Notes: generated by a model from the sequence alone, not told the origin. A stretch of DNA of 57,657 nucleotides from Flavobacterium sp. (GCF_029945805.1 NZ_JAQSDH010000010.1:1-57657), one strand, 5' to 3'; shown: positions 17,503 to 26,896, counted from the stretch's first letter. Numbers and translations are program-made.

Positions 17503-19119
17503 ATGATAACAACAATAAATCTGATTTTATCAAATCAAAGTAAAAATTTAGAATTAAAAGTTTTTGATAAAAAAATTGTCACATCTCTTGCAAAATATCA
17601 TTCAATAAATAATAACTCATTTGATATTGAAATTACGTTCATTGATGATATTGAATTTTTTAGAACGCACGACTATCAATGGGCAAAATCCGATAAAGAA
17701 TTAGTAGCTTCGGAATACACACCAAAAATAGTAAAACTAAAAAATGGTTTTTATATTCAACCTACTATTCAAGTAGGAATTTGGGAATTTAATCCAAAGT
17801 ATAAAAATAAAATCCTTTGGCGCATCAATCCCGAATTTTCGGCTACCATTACAAAGTATTCTGGACCAAAAAACGAAAAAAAAGTTGAGTCTGTATTTTA
17901 CCCTTTTGATTTTAACAATGAAATAGCGCTAGTATTTTCAAATAAAAATGCTATCGAATTCAGTCGATCACCAATTCCTTTTTCAGCGATAGCTTGTTTT
18001 ACAGATCATTGTGATTTTGATACTTTAGACAATCTAAAATCACAAAGAGCGTTTTTTAAAGAGAACGAAATTAAAATCACAAAAGGTTTTTTTTTGAATC
18101 ATTATTCAAAGAGAGAAGACAATGCTTCGTTTGAAAATAATTTTGACGAATTATTAAAATGGAAAAATGACGGACACGAATTATGTTATCATTCGCTTTC
18201 ACAATCTCTAAAGAACGATAAAGAAAGTTTTGAAGACTTTGTGTCTTTTGAAAATCCTATCAACTCCATTCCCACATGGATCGATCATGGTTATCAACCC
18301 TATAATTTTTCATTATATGAAAATCTTGGATTTGAAGAAAGTGAATTTGTTAAGGTTTTGAATAAAAATAAAATTGAAATTCTTTGGAATTATATCGATT
18401 CAGGCACATCAACCTTGGGAGTACTTAATCAATTAAATTCAAATGATTTTACTCTAAAAAGTTATTTTAAAGGAATAAAAAACTTGTCTTTTAAAGACAA
18501 GTTTGCACTTAAAATTAAAATCATTCTTTTTCATTATTATGCCGATCAAGAAACTATAACAAAATATAAAAATGTTTCATCAAGTTTTAAAAAATGTGTC
18601 GAACAAAAAAAAATAAGACAATTGTTCCATTTTGTTCAAACTTTAATTTCCATTTCAATACCGATAGTAAAAGTGTTTTTTTATTGGAATTCAATTAAAA
18701 ATAAGCCTTTTAAATTCGCAAAATACGCACCTGTAGTTTTTAAACATAAAATTCAAAATTTTAAATTTACTATTTTTCAAACTATTGAAATAGTAGATTT
18801 TAAAAAGTCACTTTCATTTAAAAATATTGACAAACTTGCGGAAGAAAAAGGACTTTTTATTGCACATACTTATTTTTCAGTTCCAATGAAATATCATTTT
18901 GGGAAATTATTTAAAAGTGAAAATATAGTCGACCAGGAAGTTGCCGATAATTTTTCTTATTTGAGTTCCAAAATCAAAAGCAATCAAATTTGGAATCCAA
19001 CGATTAGCGAATTAGTGCAATTTTTAAGTAAATTTGAAGACATAAAACTCGATGTAAACGAATCAGGAAATATAATTTGTAGTACTAATTTCGATTTGCC
19101 GTATAGAGATATTAATTAA
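17503..19119 (+). CDS. Polysaccharide-deacetylase-like (NodB-fold) protein
   Basis: A 538-residue protein without a signal peptide. The central part looks like a NodB/carbohydrate esterase 4 fold: FTDHCDFDTLDNL (Asp-x-Asp-type metal/base motif), AFFKENEIKITKGFF, then WKNDGHELCYHSLSQS, where CE4 enzymes have the HSxxH-like motif. PTWIDHGYQPYN follows. The N- and C-terminal parts are not recognised, and the C-terminal half is Lys/Phe-rich. The next gene's ATG directly follows its stop. Codon use is very AT-rich compared with the preceding operon. A glycan deacetylase acting on an intracellular or lipid-linked sugar is an inference. Confidence 0.55.
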   Translation: MITTINLILSNQSKNLELKVFDKKIVTSLAKYHSINNNSFDIEITFIDDIEFFRTHDYQWAKSDKELVASEYTPKIVKLKNGFYIQPTIQVGIWEFNPKYKNKILWRINPEFSATITKYSGPKNEKKVESVFYPFDFNNEIALVFSNKNAIEFSRSPIPFSAIACFTDHCDFDTLDNLKSQRAFFKENEIKITKGFFLNHYSKREDNASFENNFDELLKWKNDGHELCYHSLSQSLKNDKESFEDFVSFENPINSIPTWIDHGYQPYNFSLYENLGFEESEFVKVLNKNKIEILWNYIDSGTSTLGVLNQLNSNDFTLKSYFKGIKNLSFKDKFALKIKIILFHYYADQETITKYKNVSSSFKKCVEQKKIRQLFHFVQTLISISIPIVKVFFYWNSIKNKPFKFAKYAPVVFKHKIQNFKFTIFQTIEIVDFKKSLSFKNIDKLAEEKGLFIAHTYFSVPMKYHFGKLFKSENIVDQEVADNFSYLSSKIKSNQIWNPTISELVQFLSKFEDIKLDVNESGNIICSTNFDLPYRDIN

Positions 19120-20187
19120 ATGGAACTATTATTTACTAAAGATAGCGACTGGTTAAAAAGATGGGATGACTATGTTTTAAACGAAAATAAAGCAAGCCAT
19201 TTATTATTGTCAGATTGGAACAAATCGTTTCAAAATTATGGTTTTGATTTTGAGATATGTATTGCATTAGAAGATAATAAAATTATTGGTGGCTTTTCGG
19301 CGGTGATTGCTAAAGCGCTTTTTTTGAAATTTTATATCATTCCATTTGGACCCATACTTTCTCACTATAATACTGAAAATTTTAATCAATTGATTTCTAA
19401 AGTAAAATCAAGAGCTAATTTTTTGAATTGCTGTTATTGTCATATTACTTTACCAAGTTCAAAAGTAATAAACGCTCATGTTATTTCTGAAATTGAAAAA
19501 TCAGCGCTATTCAGTACTGCAAAAGAAGGACACAGATTCAACTACGTTTATTCTTCAAACGGATTAAATTGGAAACGGATTGATAATTTCGAAAATGAGG
19601 AAATGTTGATTAGTAGCTTTAAAGCTTCTGTTAGAAGATACATTAGAAGTTCCATCCGAAAAGGAATGGAATTGCAATTTGCTGTTAATGAAGAACAAAT
19701 AAAGAAGGGGTATGAATTGTGTCTTAAAAATGCCAAAGAAAATGGTTATGCTTTAAGAGATTGGGATTCTTTTGGGAAAACAATTAGTGCTCTTGTTAAA
19801 AACGATACCGCTAAATTTCTAATAGCAAATTACCAAGGAACCATAAAAGGGAGTGCTTTTATAGTAAAATCGGGTAATTATTACACCTATATTTTAGGAG
19901 GAACTGTTAAAGAGAAACCTGATTTTCTTGCAGGACATTTTCTTCATTATTCTGCTTGTAAATTAGCTTGGCAAGAGAAATTTGATGGTTATAATATTTC
20001 GCTTGGTGGTTCAATTGGGGTTGTTAATTTAAAGAATAGTTACGCTGATGAACAAATTTATTTTGAAAATTCAAAATACTATTGGATTCTAAAACCCACT
20101 CAATTTAAAATGTTCGTCTTTCTAGAAAAGTTTATAAAAAAACATAAAAAAAATATTTCTAAAGTATTATCAAAAGCTAAGAGATGA
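19120..20187 (+). CDS. FemAB/BioF2-like GNAT-fold transferase
   Basis: A 355-residue cytosolic protein with the double-GNAT layout of the FemAB family, whose members add amino acids to peptidoglycan precursors. Visible family features are the early WDDYVLNENKASHLLLSDWN, the second-domain helix SSFKASVRRYIRSSIRKGME, and KGSAFIVKSGNYYTYILGG. It follows the deacetylase-like gene with no gap and overlaps the next gene by 4 bases (ATGA). This strongly suggests a three-gene unit modifying a cell-envelope polymer. The acceptor is unknown. Confidence 0.65.
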   Translation: MELLFTKDSDWLKRWDDYVLNENKASHLLLSDWNKSFQNYGFDFEICIALEDNKIIGGFSAVIAKALFLKFYIIPFGPILSHYNTENFNQLISKVKSRANFLNCCYCHITLPSSKVINAHVISEIEKSALFSTAKEGHRFNYVYSSNGLNWKRIDNFENEEMLISSFKASVRRYIRSSIRKGMELQFAVNEEQIKKGYELCLKNAKENGYALRDWDSFGKTISALVKNDTAKFLIANYQGTIKGSAFIVKSGNYYTYILGGTVKEKPDFLAGHFLHYSACKLAWQEKFDGYNISLGGSIGVVNLKNSYADEQIYFENSKYYWILKPTQFKMFVFLEKFIKKHKKNISKVLSKAKR

Positions 20188-20654
20188 TAAAAAAAATAAA
20201 GAAATTATTTAAAATAGTTACTATAGATGTATTAATTTACTACAAGGATAAACCTTCTACTATTTCCATAGATTTAAATGAGTTTAAAATAATTAAAAAA
20301 GAGATTGATTCCAATAAAGTGAAATATTACATTCTTGTAAATGAGCAAGAAATTCATCAAAGTTTTCTTTTTAAGAAAGTCTATCTTCAAAAGCTGATAA
20401 AAAAGAAAGGGCCAACGATTGGGGATTGTAAAACAGCTGAGGCATTTAAAGGAAAGTCGATTTATCCCTATGTAATTAATCATATTGCTAATTCAGAATT
20501 AAAGGAAGGAATAAATGAAGTTTTTATCAATGTAAATCCAGATAATTTTGCCTCAATTCGCGGTATTGAAAAAGCAGGTTTTAAAAAATACGTCCATCTA
20601 AAAGCTAAAAGATTCCTGTTTTTTTACTTTAACGTAAATAAAGATTTTTTTTAA
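20184..20654 (+). CDS. GNAT-family N-acetyltransferase
   Basis: A 156-residue protein. The C-terminal half has the GNAT pattern: TIGDCKTAEAFKGKSIYPYV (acetyl-CoA binding region), then EVFINVNPDNFASIRGIEKA and GFKKY. It overlaps the FemAB-like gene by 4 bases and is the last of the AT-rich three-gene group. A probable role is acetylating or acylating the same envelope substrate; this comes from context only. Confidence 0.65.
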   Translation: MIKKIKKLFKIVTIDVLIYYKDKPSTISIDLNEFKIIKKEIDSNKVKYYILVNEQEIHQSFLFKKVYLQKLIKKKGPTIGDCKTAEAFKGKSIYPYVINHIANSELKEGINEVFINVNPDNFASIRGIEKAGFKKYVHLKAKRFLFFYFNVNKDFF

Positions 20655-20709
20655 AATAATTTCGATCTAATAAAAATAGTGAAAAGCTTTCCAATTTGCA
20701 CAGCTTTTT

Positions 20710-20717
20710 TATATTTG
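20710..20717 (+). promoter_or_regulatory. Possible -7 box for the deiminase-family gene
   Basis: TATATTTG matches TAnnTTTG 21 bases before the start codon. No convincing -33 box at the usual distance. Confidence 0.35.
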
Positions 20718-20738
20718 CTAAAAGCCTAAAGCACCTTT

Positions 20739-21653
20739 ATGTTACCAATACATCTCAACAACGAAACCTCACGACTACGAGCAGTGGTGCTAGGTTCAGC
20801 AGTAAATAATGGTCCAACGCCAACAAAAGAAGAAGCGTACGACCCAAAATCATTAGAACACATTCTTGCCGGAACGTATCCTGTAGAAGCCGATATGGTC
20901 AAAGAAATGGAAGCGTTCAATCAGGTTTTTCAAAAATACGATGTGCAAGTTTTTCGTCCGAAAATGATTGAAAACTACAATCAGATTTTTACCCGCGACA
21001 TAGGCTTTGTGATCGAAGATACTTTCATCAAAGCCAATATTCTTCCGGATAGAGAACGCGAATTGGATGCCATTCAATACATTATTGACCAAATCAATCC
21101 TGTAAAAGTAGTACGTCCGCCCGATGAAGTACATATCGAAGGTGGCGACGTAATGCTTTGGAACGAGTATATTTTTATCGGAACGTATAAAGGTTCAGAT
21201 TATAAAGAGTACATCACAGCACGAACTAACATGCAGGGCGTGAACTATATCAAAGAGTTATTTCCAAATAAAATTGTAAAAGAATTTGATTTGGTTAAGT
21301 CAAAACTAGAAGCGCATGATAATGCTTTGCACCTAGATTGCTGCTTTCAGCCTGTCGGAAAAAACAAAGGCATCATCTACAAAAGCGGTTTCCGTGAAGA
21401 AGCAGATTATGTTTTCTTGGTCAATCTTTTTGGAAAAGAAAACCTATTTCATATTACGCGTGACGAAATGTACCATATGAATTCCAATGTGTTTTCTATA
21501 GATGAGAACGTAGTGGTATCGGAACAAAATTTCACCCGATTAAACACTTGGCTTCGCGCTAACGGATTTACGGTTGAAGAAATTCCGTATGCTGAAATAG
21601 CCAAACAAGAGGGATTACTGCGCTGTTCTACACTGCCTTTAATTAGAGATTAG
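20739..21653 (+). CDS. Arginine deiminase / dimethylarginine dimethylaminohydrolase family enzyme
   Basis: A 304-residue member of the pentein (guanidino-group-modifying) superfamily. Motifs include RDIGFVIEDT, the EGGDV substrate region (HIEGGDVMLW), the catalytic HxD pair in NALHLDCCFQP and the C-terminal nucleophile Cys in LLRCSTLPLI. Such enzymes hydrolyse arginine, methylarginine or related guanidines to citrulline-type products. Exact substrate cannot be set from sequence alone. It stands alone with a promoter-like box upstream and a terminator downstream. Confidence 0.85.
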   Translation: MLPIHLNNETSRLRAVVLGSAVNNGPTPTKEEAYDPKSLEHILAGTYPVEADMVKEMEAFNQVFQKYDVQVFRPKMIENYNQIFTRDIGFVIEDTFIKANILPDRERELDAIQYIIDQINPVKVVRPPDEVHIEGGDVMLWNEYIFIGTYKGSDYKEYITARTNMQGVNYIKELFPNKIVKEFDLVKSKLEAHDNALHLDCCFQPVGKNKGIIYKSGFREEADYVFLVNLFGKENLFHITRDEMYHMNSNVFSIDENVVVSEQNFTRLNTWLRANGFTVEEIPYAEIAKQEGLLRCSTLPLIRD

Positions 21654-21660
21654 ATATAAC

Positions 21661-21688
21661 AAAAAAGCACTTGAAAGAGTGCTTTTTT
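21661..21688 (+). terminator. Terminator of the deiminase-family gene
   Basis: Stem AAAAAAGCACT / AGTGCTTTTTT with loop TGAAAG, 8 bases after the stop codon. It is symmetric and could act both ways. Confidence 0.85.
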
Positions 21689-21806
21689 ATGTTTTAAGTG
21701 GTGAGAACTTCTGAAGGGTTTAATTTTCTTACTAATAGAGCTTCCTGCTAAACGGTTATTAGTAATACTAAATAGCAATCACTTGACTAAGAAATAAATC
21801 TGCAAT

Positions 21807-22211
21807 TTACATTACCCGTCTGTAATACTTTATGACCGTAATACTTCCTGGTTCGGTGACCTTTATTTCATCATTCGTTAATAGTACCGTTCGTTCTGGA
21901 ATTGTTTGACCTAAAACATAAATACTGTAGCTGTCATTTCCTTCGCTTTTCCATTCCCAATGCGTGTTTGCGGTAAATCCACTGCAATCATCATTTGCAT
22001 AATAGGTTTCTGTTACGAAAGGGTAATTCCCGGGAGGCATTTCTAATGATTGTTGGCCACATGTGCCATTTATTTCAAACTCATACACCGCATTTTCATA
22101 TACTGCCCTATAGATTATCCATTTTCCTATAATTGGATCAGGCGCAGTCGTACTATCGCTACTGCAAGCTACTAGTAGGATAGTTAGGAATAAGAGTATT
22201 GTTTTTTTCAT
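21807..22211 (-). CDS. Small lipoprotein with lipocalin-like domain (hypothetical)
   Basis: The start is placed at MKKTILLFL because this gives a textbook lipoprotein signal (LLVACSS, Cys about residue 16) and a 134-residue protein. The open frame further upstream reads into the intergenic gap. The mature part (DPIIGKWIIYRAV through ITVIKYYRRVM) resembles the small lipocalin-like beta-barrel lipoproteins that are frequent in flavobacteria (IIGKW opening). Two Cys pairs may form disulfides. No specific function can be given. Confidence 0.65.
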   Translation of the reverse strand: MKKTILLFLTILLVACSSDSTTAPDPIIGKWIIYRAVYENAVYEFEINGTCGQQSLEMPPGNYPFVTETYYANDDCSGFTANTHWEWKSEGNDSYSIYVLGQTIPERTVLLTNDEIKVTEPGSITVIKYYRRVM

Positions 22212-22307
22212 AAGATATAATTTATTCAATTCTAATTTTAAACTTTGGATTAGAGGCACGCCTTTGGAACTTTTTAAAACTTCTTTCAAAGCCCAAACGG
22301 TTACATT

Positions 22308-22970
22308 TTATAAATAGATTTCTTCTTTATATTTAGGAGTAGTGATTTTAACTTCTATTTCTTTTCTGTTTTGCAAAAGTATCTTTTCTGTTAATTTGTA
22401 TCTAAAAGTTTCGTTTTGCGTTTTATAAATAGTCTGGTCGTCATCTCCTTCACATTTTTCAAATTCCTTTTTAAAGACTATTTTTTGTGTTGAAATAGTA
22501 AAATCAAATGCACCCCAATAATCACAAATTCTGCCATAATGGCTAGAGTAACCAATTAATTCAAAGCTATTATTTTGAAATCTATATTTATCAGTGTGTC
22601 CCCATTTCCAAGAACTTCCACCAGACTCACTTATTACCAATACGCCTTTTTTTATTTCGATGCCTTCGTAAGGATCTCCCATCATTCCGCCCTCTCTGCT
22701 ATTCCCAGTTGCTTTGACAGATCGTTGCCAAATAATCCAATTGTTTAAGCTGTCTTTTTTAAAAATCACTATTTCTCTATCTATTCCTTCGTTATCAATT
22801 TCTGTGGTAGTCATATCATAAACAATGACTTTTTCATGTACACCATCAGTATCCAAATCACCATTAATTTCATCTAGTATTTTATAATTCTCAGGAACAA
22901 GATTTTTCTGCCCGTAAAAAAGGCTACTGTTTAAAATGAAGAGAAGTAGTATAAATAGCGAGTGTTTCAT
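22308..22970 (-). CDS. Exported hypothetical protein
   Basis: The start at MKHSLFILLLFILNSSLFYG gives a signal peptide; the upstream extension lacks one. The 220-residue protein has one stretch that looks like an FG-GAP/EF-type calcium loop (NGDLDTDGVHEKVIVYDM), then beta-rich sequence including GRICDYWGAFDFT. I do not recognise a characterised family. It lies just left of the first, truncated repeat of the cassette array. It does not itself obey the cassette spacing rule, so it probably marks the array's outer border. Confidence 0.55.
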   Translation of the reverse strand: MKHSLFILLLFILNSSLFYGQKNLVPENYKILDEINGDLDTDGVHEKVIVYDMTTTEIDNEGIDREIVIFKKDSLNNWIIWQRSVKATGNSREGGMMGDPYEGIEIKKGVLVISESGGSSWKWGHTDKYRFQNNSFELIGYSSHYGRICDYWGAFDFTISTQKIVFKKEFEKCEGDDDQTIYKTQNETFRYKLTEKILLQNRKEIEVKITTPKYKEEIYL

Positions 22971-23030
22971 GATTGTGTTACTACTCTTTAGTTGCTTTGA
23001 ATGCGTTTCGAATTTCATATTCGTATATTT

Positions 23031-23137
23031 TTTCAATAAGATAAAAATTCTTGCGAAACGGGAACGGGAACTTACAACAGAATTCGCAATTAGCTTCGCT
23101 CTGTTCGGCTATCAGCCTGGGTGGGAGCAAAGGCTGT
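23031..23137 (-). repeat. Array repeat, copy 1 (left half missing; type B loop)
   Basis: Matches the family from ATAAAAATTCTTGCGAAACG to the terminal GTT (23135-23137) but lacks the first ~50 bases. The loop segment is in the reverse orientation (type B: AATTAGCTTCGCTCTG...). It marks the left end of the array. Confidence 0.8.
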
Positions 23138-23151
23138 TGTGTGTCCGCCTG

Positions 23152-24021
23152 TTATTTGTTTGGTTCTATGTGAATTAAAACGTGTCCTAATTCTATTATT
23201 TCATTTCTTAATGTGTCTTTTAATTTGTGTGCTAAATCGTGTCCCGCTTTTACAGAAATTTCTGCGTCAACAATCGCGTGCAAATCTACGTGATATTGCA
23301 TTCCGGCTTTTCTAATAAAACATTTTTCGGTTCCAATTATTCCATCTACTTTTAGTGATATTTGTCTAATATTTGCAACTAAATCATCATATCGGTGTTC
23401 ATCCATTATTTCTCCAAGTGCTGGTCTAAAAATTAAATAACTGTTATATAAAATAAAAAATGAAGCAAAAAGCGCAGCCCAATCGTCAGCAGATTCATAA
23501 CCTTTTCCAAAAAATAAGGCAATAGATATTCCGATGAAAGCAGCAACTGATGTAATTGCATCGCTTCTGTGGTGCCAAGCATCTGCTTTTAATGAAGAAC
23601 TATTTGTGAGTATGCTTTTTTTCATTACAGTTTTAAAAGAGTATTCTTTCCAAAAAATTATTAATCCTAATATAATCAAGGTCCAAGATTTTGGTAAAGC
23701 GTGTGCTGTTCCAATATTTTGTATGCTTTCATAGGCAATAATGGTCGCTGACGTTATTAAAAAACCTACAACAAGAAATGTAATTAAAGGTTCCGCTCTT
23801 CCGTGACCGTATGGATGATTTTTATCTGGGGGTTTATTTGAGTATTTTATTCCAAACAATACTAGAAACGATGAAAAAATATCAGTAGTCGATTCAATTG
23901 CGTCAGCAACTAGAGCATAAGAATTACCAAAAACACCAGCAATTCCTTTTATGATTGCTAGACTAGTATTGCCTATAATGCTAAAATAGGTTGCTTTAAT
24001 TGCCGTTTGTTCGTTTGTCAT
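23152..24021 (-). CDS. Cation diffusion facilitator (CDF) metal transporter
   Basis: Inner-membrane metal/proton antiporter, 289 residues. N-terminal membrane helices carry the CDF metal-site pattern: ALVADAIESTTDIFSSF (helix II; AlaAspxxxSxxD) and ADAWHHRSDAITSVAAF (helix V; HxxxD). The cytosolic C-terminal domain has YHVDLHAIVDAEISVKAGHD. The metal is probably zinc, iron, cadmium or cobalt and cannot be fixed by eye. As a cassette gene its stop lies 15 bases from the repeat copy 1 GTT. Confidence 0.92.
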   Translation of the reverse strand: MTNEQTAIKATYFSIIGNTSLAIIKGIAGVFGNSYALVADAIESTTDIFSSFLVLFGIKYSNKPPDKNHPYGHGRAEPLITFLVVGFLITSATIIAYESIQNIGTAHALPKSWTLIILGLIIFWKEYSFKTVMKKSILTNSSSLKADAWHHRSDAITSVAAFIGISIALFFGKGYESADDWAALFASFFILYNSYLIFRPALGEIMDEHRYDDLVANIRQISLKVDGIIGTEKCFIRKAGMQYHVDLHAIVDAEISVKAGHDLAHKLKDTLRNEIIELGHVLIHIEPNK

Positions 24022-24078
24022 TTTTTTGATCTTTTTTTCTGTTTATTATCAGCGTAGCTGTCGCTCGCAAGCTGCCCA

Positions 24079-24210
24079 TACCGTTGCCTCACTTTGCGTC
24101 TGTTGCAAACTTAGTAACCGCATAATTTCCAATAATATACTATTTCTTGCAAAACGTGGATGTGAATTTACCGCAAAAATTCGCAATTGCGCCAAGCGTG
24201 TGTGAGCAGT
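24079..24210 (-). repeat. Array repeat, copy 2 (degenerate)
   Basis: Recognisable by GTTGC...GCGTCTGTTGCAAACTT, TACTATTTCTTGCAAAACG and TTACCGCAAAAATTCGC, but the terminal boxes are eroded and the loop is shortened. Confidence 0.65.
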
Positions 24211-24217
24211 AGTGCTT

Positions 24218-25519
24218 TTATTTATCAGTCTTAAAGTCAATTATATAAGGTGTAAGAGCAAAACCTTTTTTACTTATAAATCTGTTTGTTATCAATGATT
24301 GATAGTGCTTATTTGGCTCAATCTCAACTTCTATTGTTATAGTTTTATTGTTATTGCTCCAACCTATAAGGTGTTTAAAATTGTAAATATAGCTTTCGCC
24401 AAGTGGGCCGTAATCAAATCCTCTGTAGTTTGTGTCCATCTCTTCTGAAAAGTTAATTGAAATTTGAATAATTCCAGCTTTGACTTTTTGATCTCCATTT
24501 TCAAATGGTACGATTGAAATGACCTTTGGTCGTTGTTTTTCGTAGTGGTTGTAAAGCTCCTCTAATGTTTCGGGTAATAGTTTTGTTGAATTGACAATTC
24601 GTTCAACTTCTTTTTCGTTGGTATAATCAAGTTCAATAAGCTCTTTTATTGCTTTTGTCTTGTCTTTTGAAAGATTGTAATAGCGTTCACAAATTTCGTA
24701 ACCAATATAATAGCCCAAATCTCTGACTTTTAACTCATTTCTATTTTCACCATACAACCAATTGTAATTATTTGTCATTACAAAAAGGTCAGTTACAAAC
24801 TTATCAACTACTATCTTTAGGTTAGCTTTTCCAAATTCAATTGCTGGTGCAGCAGATTTTGTATTTGTAACTTTACAAGAAATAAATTCTGCAACTCCTT
24901 CATACAAACACATAGAAAGTAAATTCTCTACTAATTCTTTTTGTTGTGTGTGTACGTACTCGTGTGTGCACAAAAGAGGTAACTCTTTTAATGGATTTTG
25001 TATTTTATAAAAAGATTGTCGCCAGCTTGGTAACTCATCTACTATAGTAGTCTTGTCTGCCAATGACAATTCACTACCAATTAATACTTTGTTTCCTTGT
25101 ATTGTTCCTCCTGTTCTAAAAGCGCCAATAGTAAAATAAATTGTAGCGGGTTTTAAATCAGGGTAAACTTTTTGGAGTTTTCTAATATTTTTGTTGATTT
25201 TAGGATAAAGCTCTTTTACTTTAAATGTATTAGGTCTTATCGAGTTCCAAAATTTCGGGTTTTGTGTTATCCAATCAATAAATTCCTTTTCTGAATAATT
25301 ACGTACTTGAATCAAAGATTTCAATCCTTCAGTTCCTTTATCAAGGTAAAATTCTCTTAACAGTCTGTATTGTTGAAGACTATCTTTTACGACAATAATT
25401 TTGTCATAGGTAGCCCAAAAATTGTCTATGTCAGCAGACACAAAGACTTGCTTGCTTTGTTGCGCAAAAGCAGTAGTAGTTAATCCCAAAAAAATAATAA
25501 AATAAACTATTTTTTTCAT
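24218..25519 (-). CDS. Exported putative zinc metallopeptidase (gluzincin-like), unassigned family
   Basis: A 433-residue protein with a signal peptide ending TTAFAQQ. About residue 185 it has THEYVHTQQKE, which contains an HExxH zinc motif. A second acidic helix, YEGVAEFISCK, lies about 17 residues downstream and fits the glutamate ligand of gluzincins (compare DUF2268-type proteases). The C-terminal ~100 residues (IVPFENGDQKVKAGIIQISI, NFSEEMDT) look like a bacterial SbsA-type Ig-like domain. The catalytic role is inferred from motifs. Cassette gene: the stop lies 8 bases from repeat copy 2. Confidence 0.6.
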   Translation of the reverse strand: MKKIVYFIIFLGLTTTAFAQQSKQVFVSADIDNFWATYDKIIVVKDSLQQYRLLREFYLDKGTEGLKSLIQVRNYSEKEFIDWITQNPKFWNSIRPNTFKVKELYPKINKNIRKLQKVYPDLKPATIYFTIGAFRTGGTIQGNKVLIGSELSLADKTTIVDELPSWRQSFYKIQNPLKELPLLCTHEYVHTQQKELVENLLSMCLYEGVAEFISCKVTNTKSAAPAIEFGKANLKIVVDKFVTDLFVMTNNYNWLYGENRNELKVRDLGYYIGYEICERYYNLSKDKTKAIKELIELDYTNEKEVERIVNSTKLLPETLEELYNHYEKQRPKVISIVPFENGDQKVKAGIIQISINFSEEMDTNYRGFDYGPLGESYIYNFKHLIGWSNNNKTITIEVEIEPNKHYQSLITNRFISKKGFALTPYIIDFKTDK

Positions 25520-25561
25520 ATCGTCTCTTTAAATTTGTTTGCGTTTTCGGAGCTTAATGCT

Positions 25562-25717
25562 ATTGTTCCCGCGCTTCGCATCAGTTGCTACTTCAGAACG
25601 AATTATTTTCTGTTAAAGATAAAGATTATTGCGAAACGGTAACGGGAACTTACCACAAAATTAGCAATCAGCTTCGCTCTGTTTGGCTTTCAGCCTCGGG
25701 TATGAGAAACGCTTGTT
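25562..25717 (-). repeat. Array repeat, copy 3 (type B loop)
   Basis: Full-length (156 bp) with the left box mutated to ATT; ends GTT at 25715-25717. Central module CTGTTAAAGATAAAGATTATT; loop in type B orientation. Confidence 0.85.
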
Positions 25718-25735
25718 GTGCGTTCGTCTTTCTTT

Positions 25736-26812
25736 TCAAAACGTTTTATCAAATGTTTTTCCATTAAATTTATAAACTCTACCATTCGCCATTCCAAAAA
25801 GTAAATTAGTACCATTGTCTTTATAGATAGTCCAAACCATTACTTTAGATAATTCGCTATCAATGGTATAGTTTGTCAAAGTGGTTCCGTTATATTTCCA
25901 AGCTCCTGAATCTCTATCCCCAAACCAAATGTTTCCTTCTGTATCTTCTTCAATAGCAAAAACGGATTGTAATCCTGTGTTTTTAGCAAATTGTTGCGTT
26001 TTAGTGTTCGCTTCAAACTCATTCATTGAAAGTAGCTTTCCTTGTTCTTTTGAGAAATGAGTTATCGAATCTCCTTTTTTAAGTAGTACACCAATTCCAT
26101 TATTTCCTATCCAAATTCGACCTTTTGAATCTGCTAAAACACTTCTTATGTGTAAAACTTCACTGTCTTTAAGCTTCAGCTTTTTTGTATCAAAAATAGT
26201 TGTCATTTTGCCATTGTAATTGAACAATGCTGAATAAGTTGCAATCCAAACAGTACCGTCTGTATCTTTTGAGATACCAGTCACACCATAAGATTTATTC
26301 GGGTGTTCATTTTTAGGTTTTGGAAAAATTAGATAGTTCATATTCATTCCATCAAAACGATTTATTCCGTCTTCTTCGCCTGCATAAAACCATAAATCAC
26401 CACTGGTTTTATTCCAATCATATTTTGGGTCGTTGGTTATTGTCGAATAATTAGTAAACATACCTTTGTCATAAACACTTACGCCTTTTGCAGTTCCGAT
26501 CCAAATTTTTCCATTTTGGTCTTCTTGAATTGAACGAATTTGATTGTTGGATAAGCCTTCGCTTGTTGTAAAGTATTCAAATGATTTTCCATCGTAATAA
26601 CATACGCCTTCATTATGGCTTCCAACCCAATAATTCCCTTTGCTGTCTTGAAAGATAGCACGTATTCCCGAAGTGAATTTTAAGGTGTCAGTTTTGGAAT
26701 TCACAATCAATTCAGGCTTATGCGTTTCTTTTTCTGTTGATTTCTTTTCAACGCAAGATAAGTTTAAGGTCAATAGGAGTACTAGGTATATCAATTTTAG
26801 TTTTTTGTCCAT
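25736..26812 (-). CDS. Two-component regulator propeller (Reg_prop) lipoprotein
   Basis: The start is placed at MDKKLKLIYLVLLL, giving a lipoprotein signal ending LNLSC and 358 residues. An upstream in-frame extension would run through the repeat and is discarded. The mature protein consists of beta-propeller repeats of the Reg_prop type: GNYWVGSHNEGVCYYDG, GKIWIGTAKGVSVYDKG, GRIWIGNNGIGVLLKKG, GNIWFGDRDSGAWKYNG. These usually form the sensor half of hybrid kinases; here the kinase part is absent, so it is a free-standing sensor/binding propeller. Unit ends GTTGTGCG and CGCACAAG are complementary in 7 of 8 positions. Confidence 0.75.
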   Translation of the reverse strand: MDKKLKLIYLVLLLTLNLSCVEKKSTEKETHKPELIVNSKTDTLKFTSGIRAIFQDSKGNYWVGSHNEGVCYYDGKSFEYFTTSEGLSNNQIRSIQEDQNGKIWIGTAKGVSVYDKGMFTNYSTITNDPKYDWNKTSGDLWFYAGEEDGINRFDGMNMNYLIFPKPKNEHPNKSYGVTGISKDTDGTVWIATYSALFNYNGKMTTIFDTKKLKLKDSEVLHIRSVLADSKGRIWIGNNGIGVLLKKGDSITHFSKEQGKLLSMNEFEANTKTQQFAKNTGLQSVFAIEEDTEGNIWFGDRDSGAWKYNGTTLTNYTIDSELSKVMVWTIYKDNGTNLLFGMANGRVYKFNGKTFDKTF

Positions 26813-26837
26813 TTCGGGTTTTTCTAATAGGGCGCAC

Positions 26838-26896
26838 AAGAAGCGGGTGCTGTGCGCTAGCGCGTAACGTCGAGCTGGGCGTAGTGCCCGCTTGTT
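26838..26896 (-). repeat. Second-type site (short, 59 bp), copy a
   Basis: Begins CGCACAAG-AAGCGGG and ends GCCCGCTTGTT, so the two ends form a GCGGG-centred stem. The middle is GC-rich (GCGCTAGCGCGTAACGTCGA). Same element as 39611-39681 but 12 bases shorter. It sits at the cassette boundary where a standard repeat would be. Confidence 0.75.
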
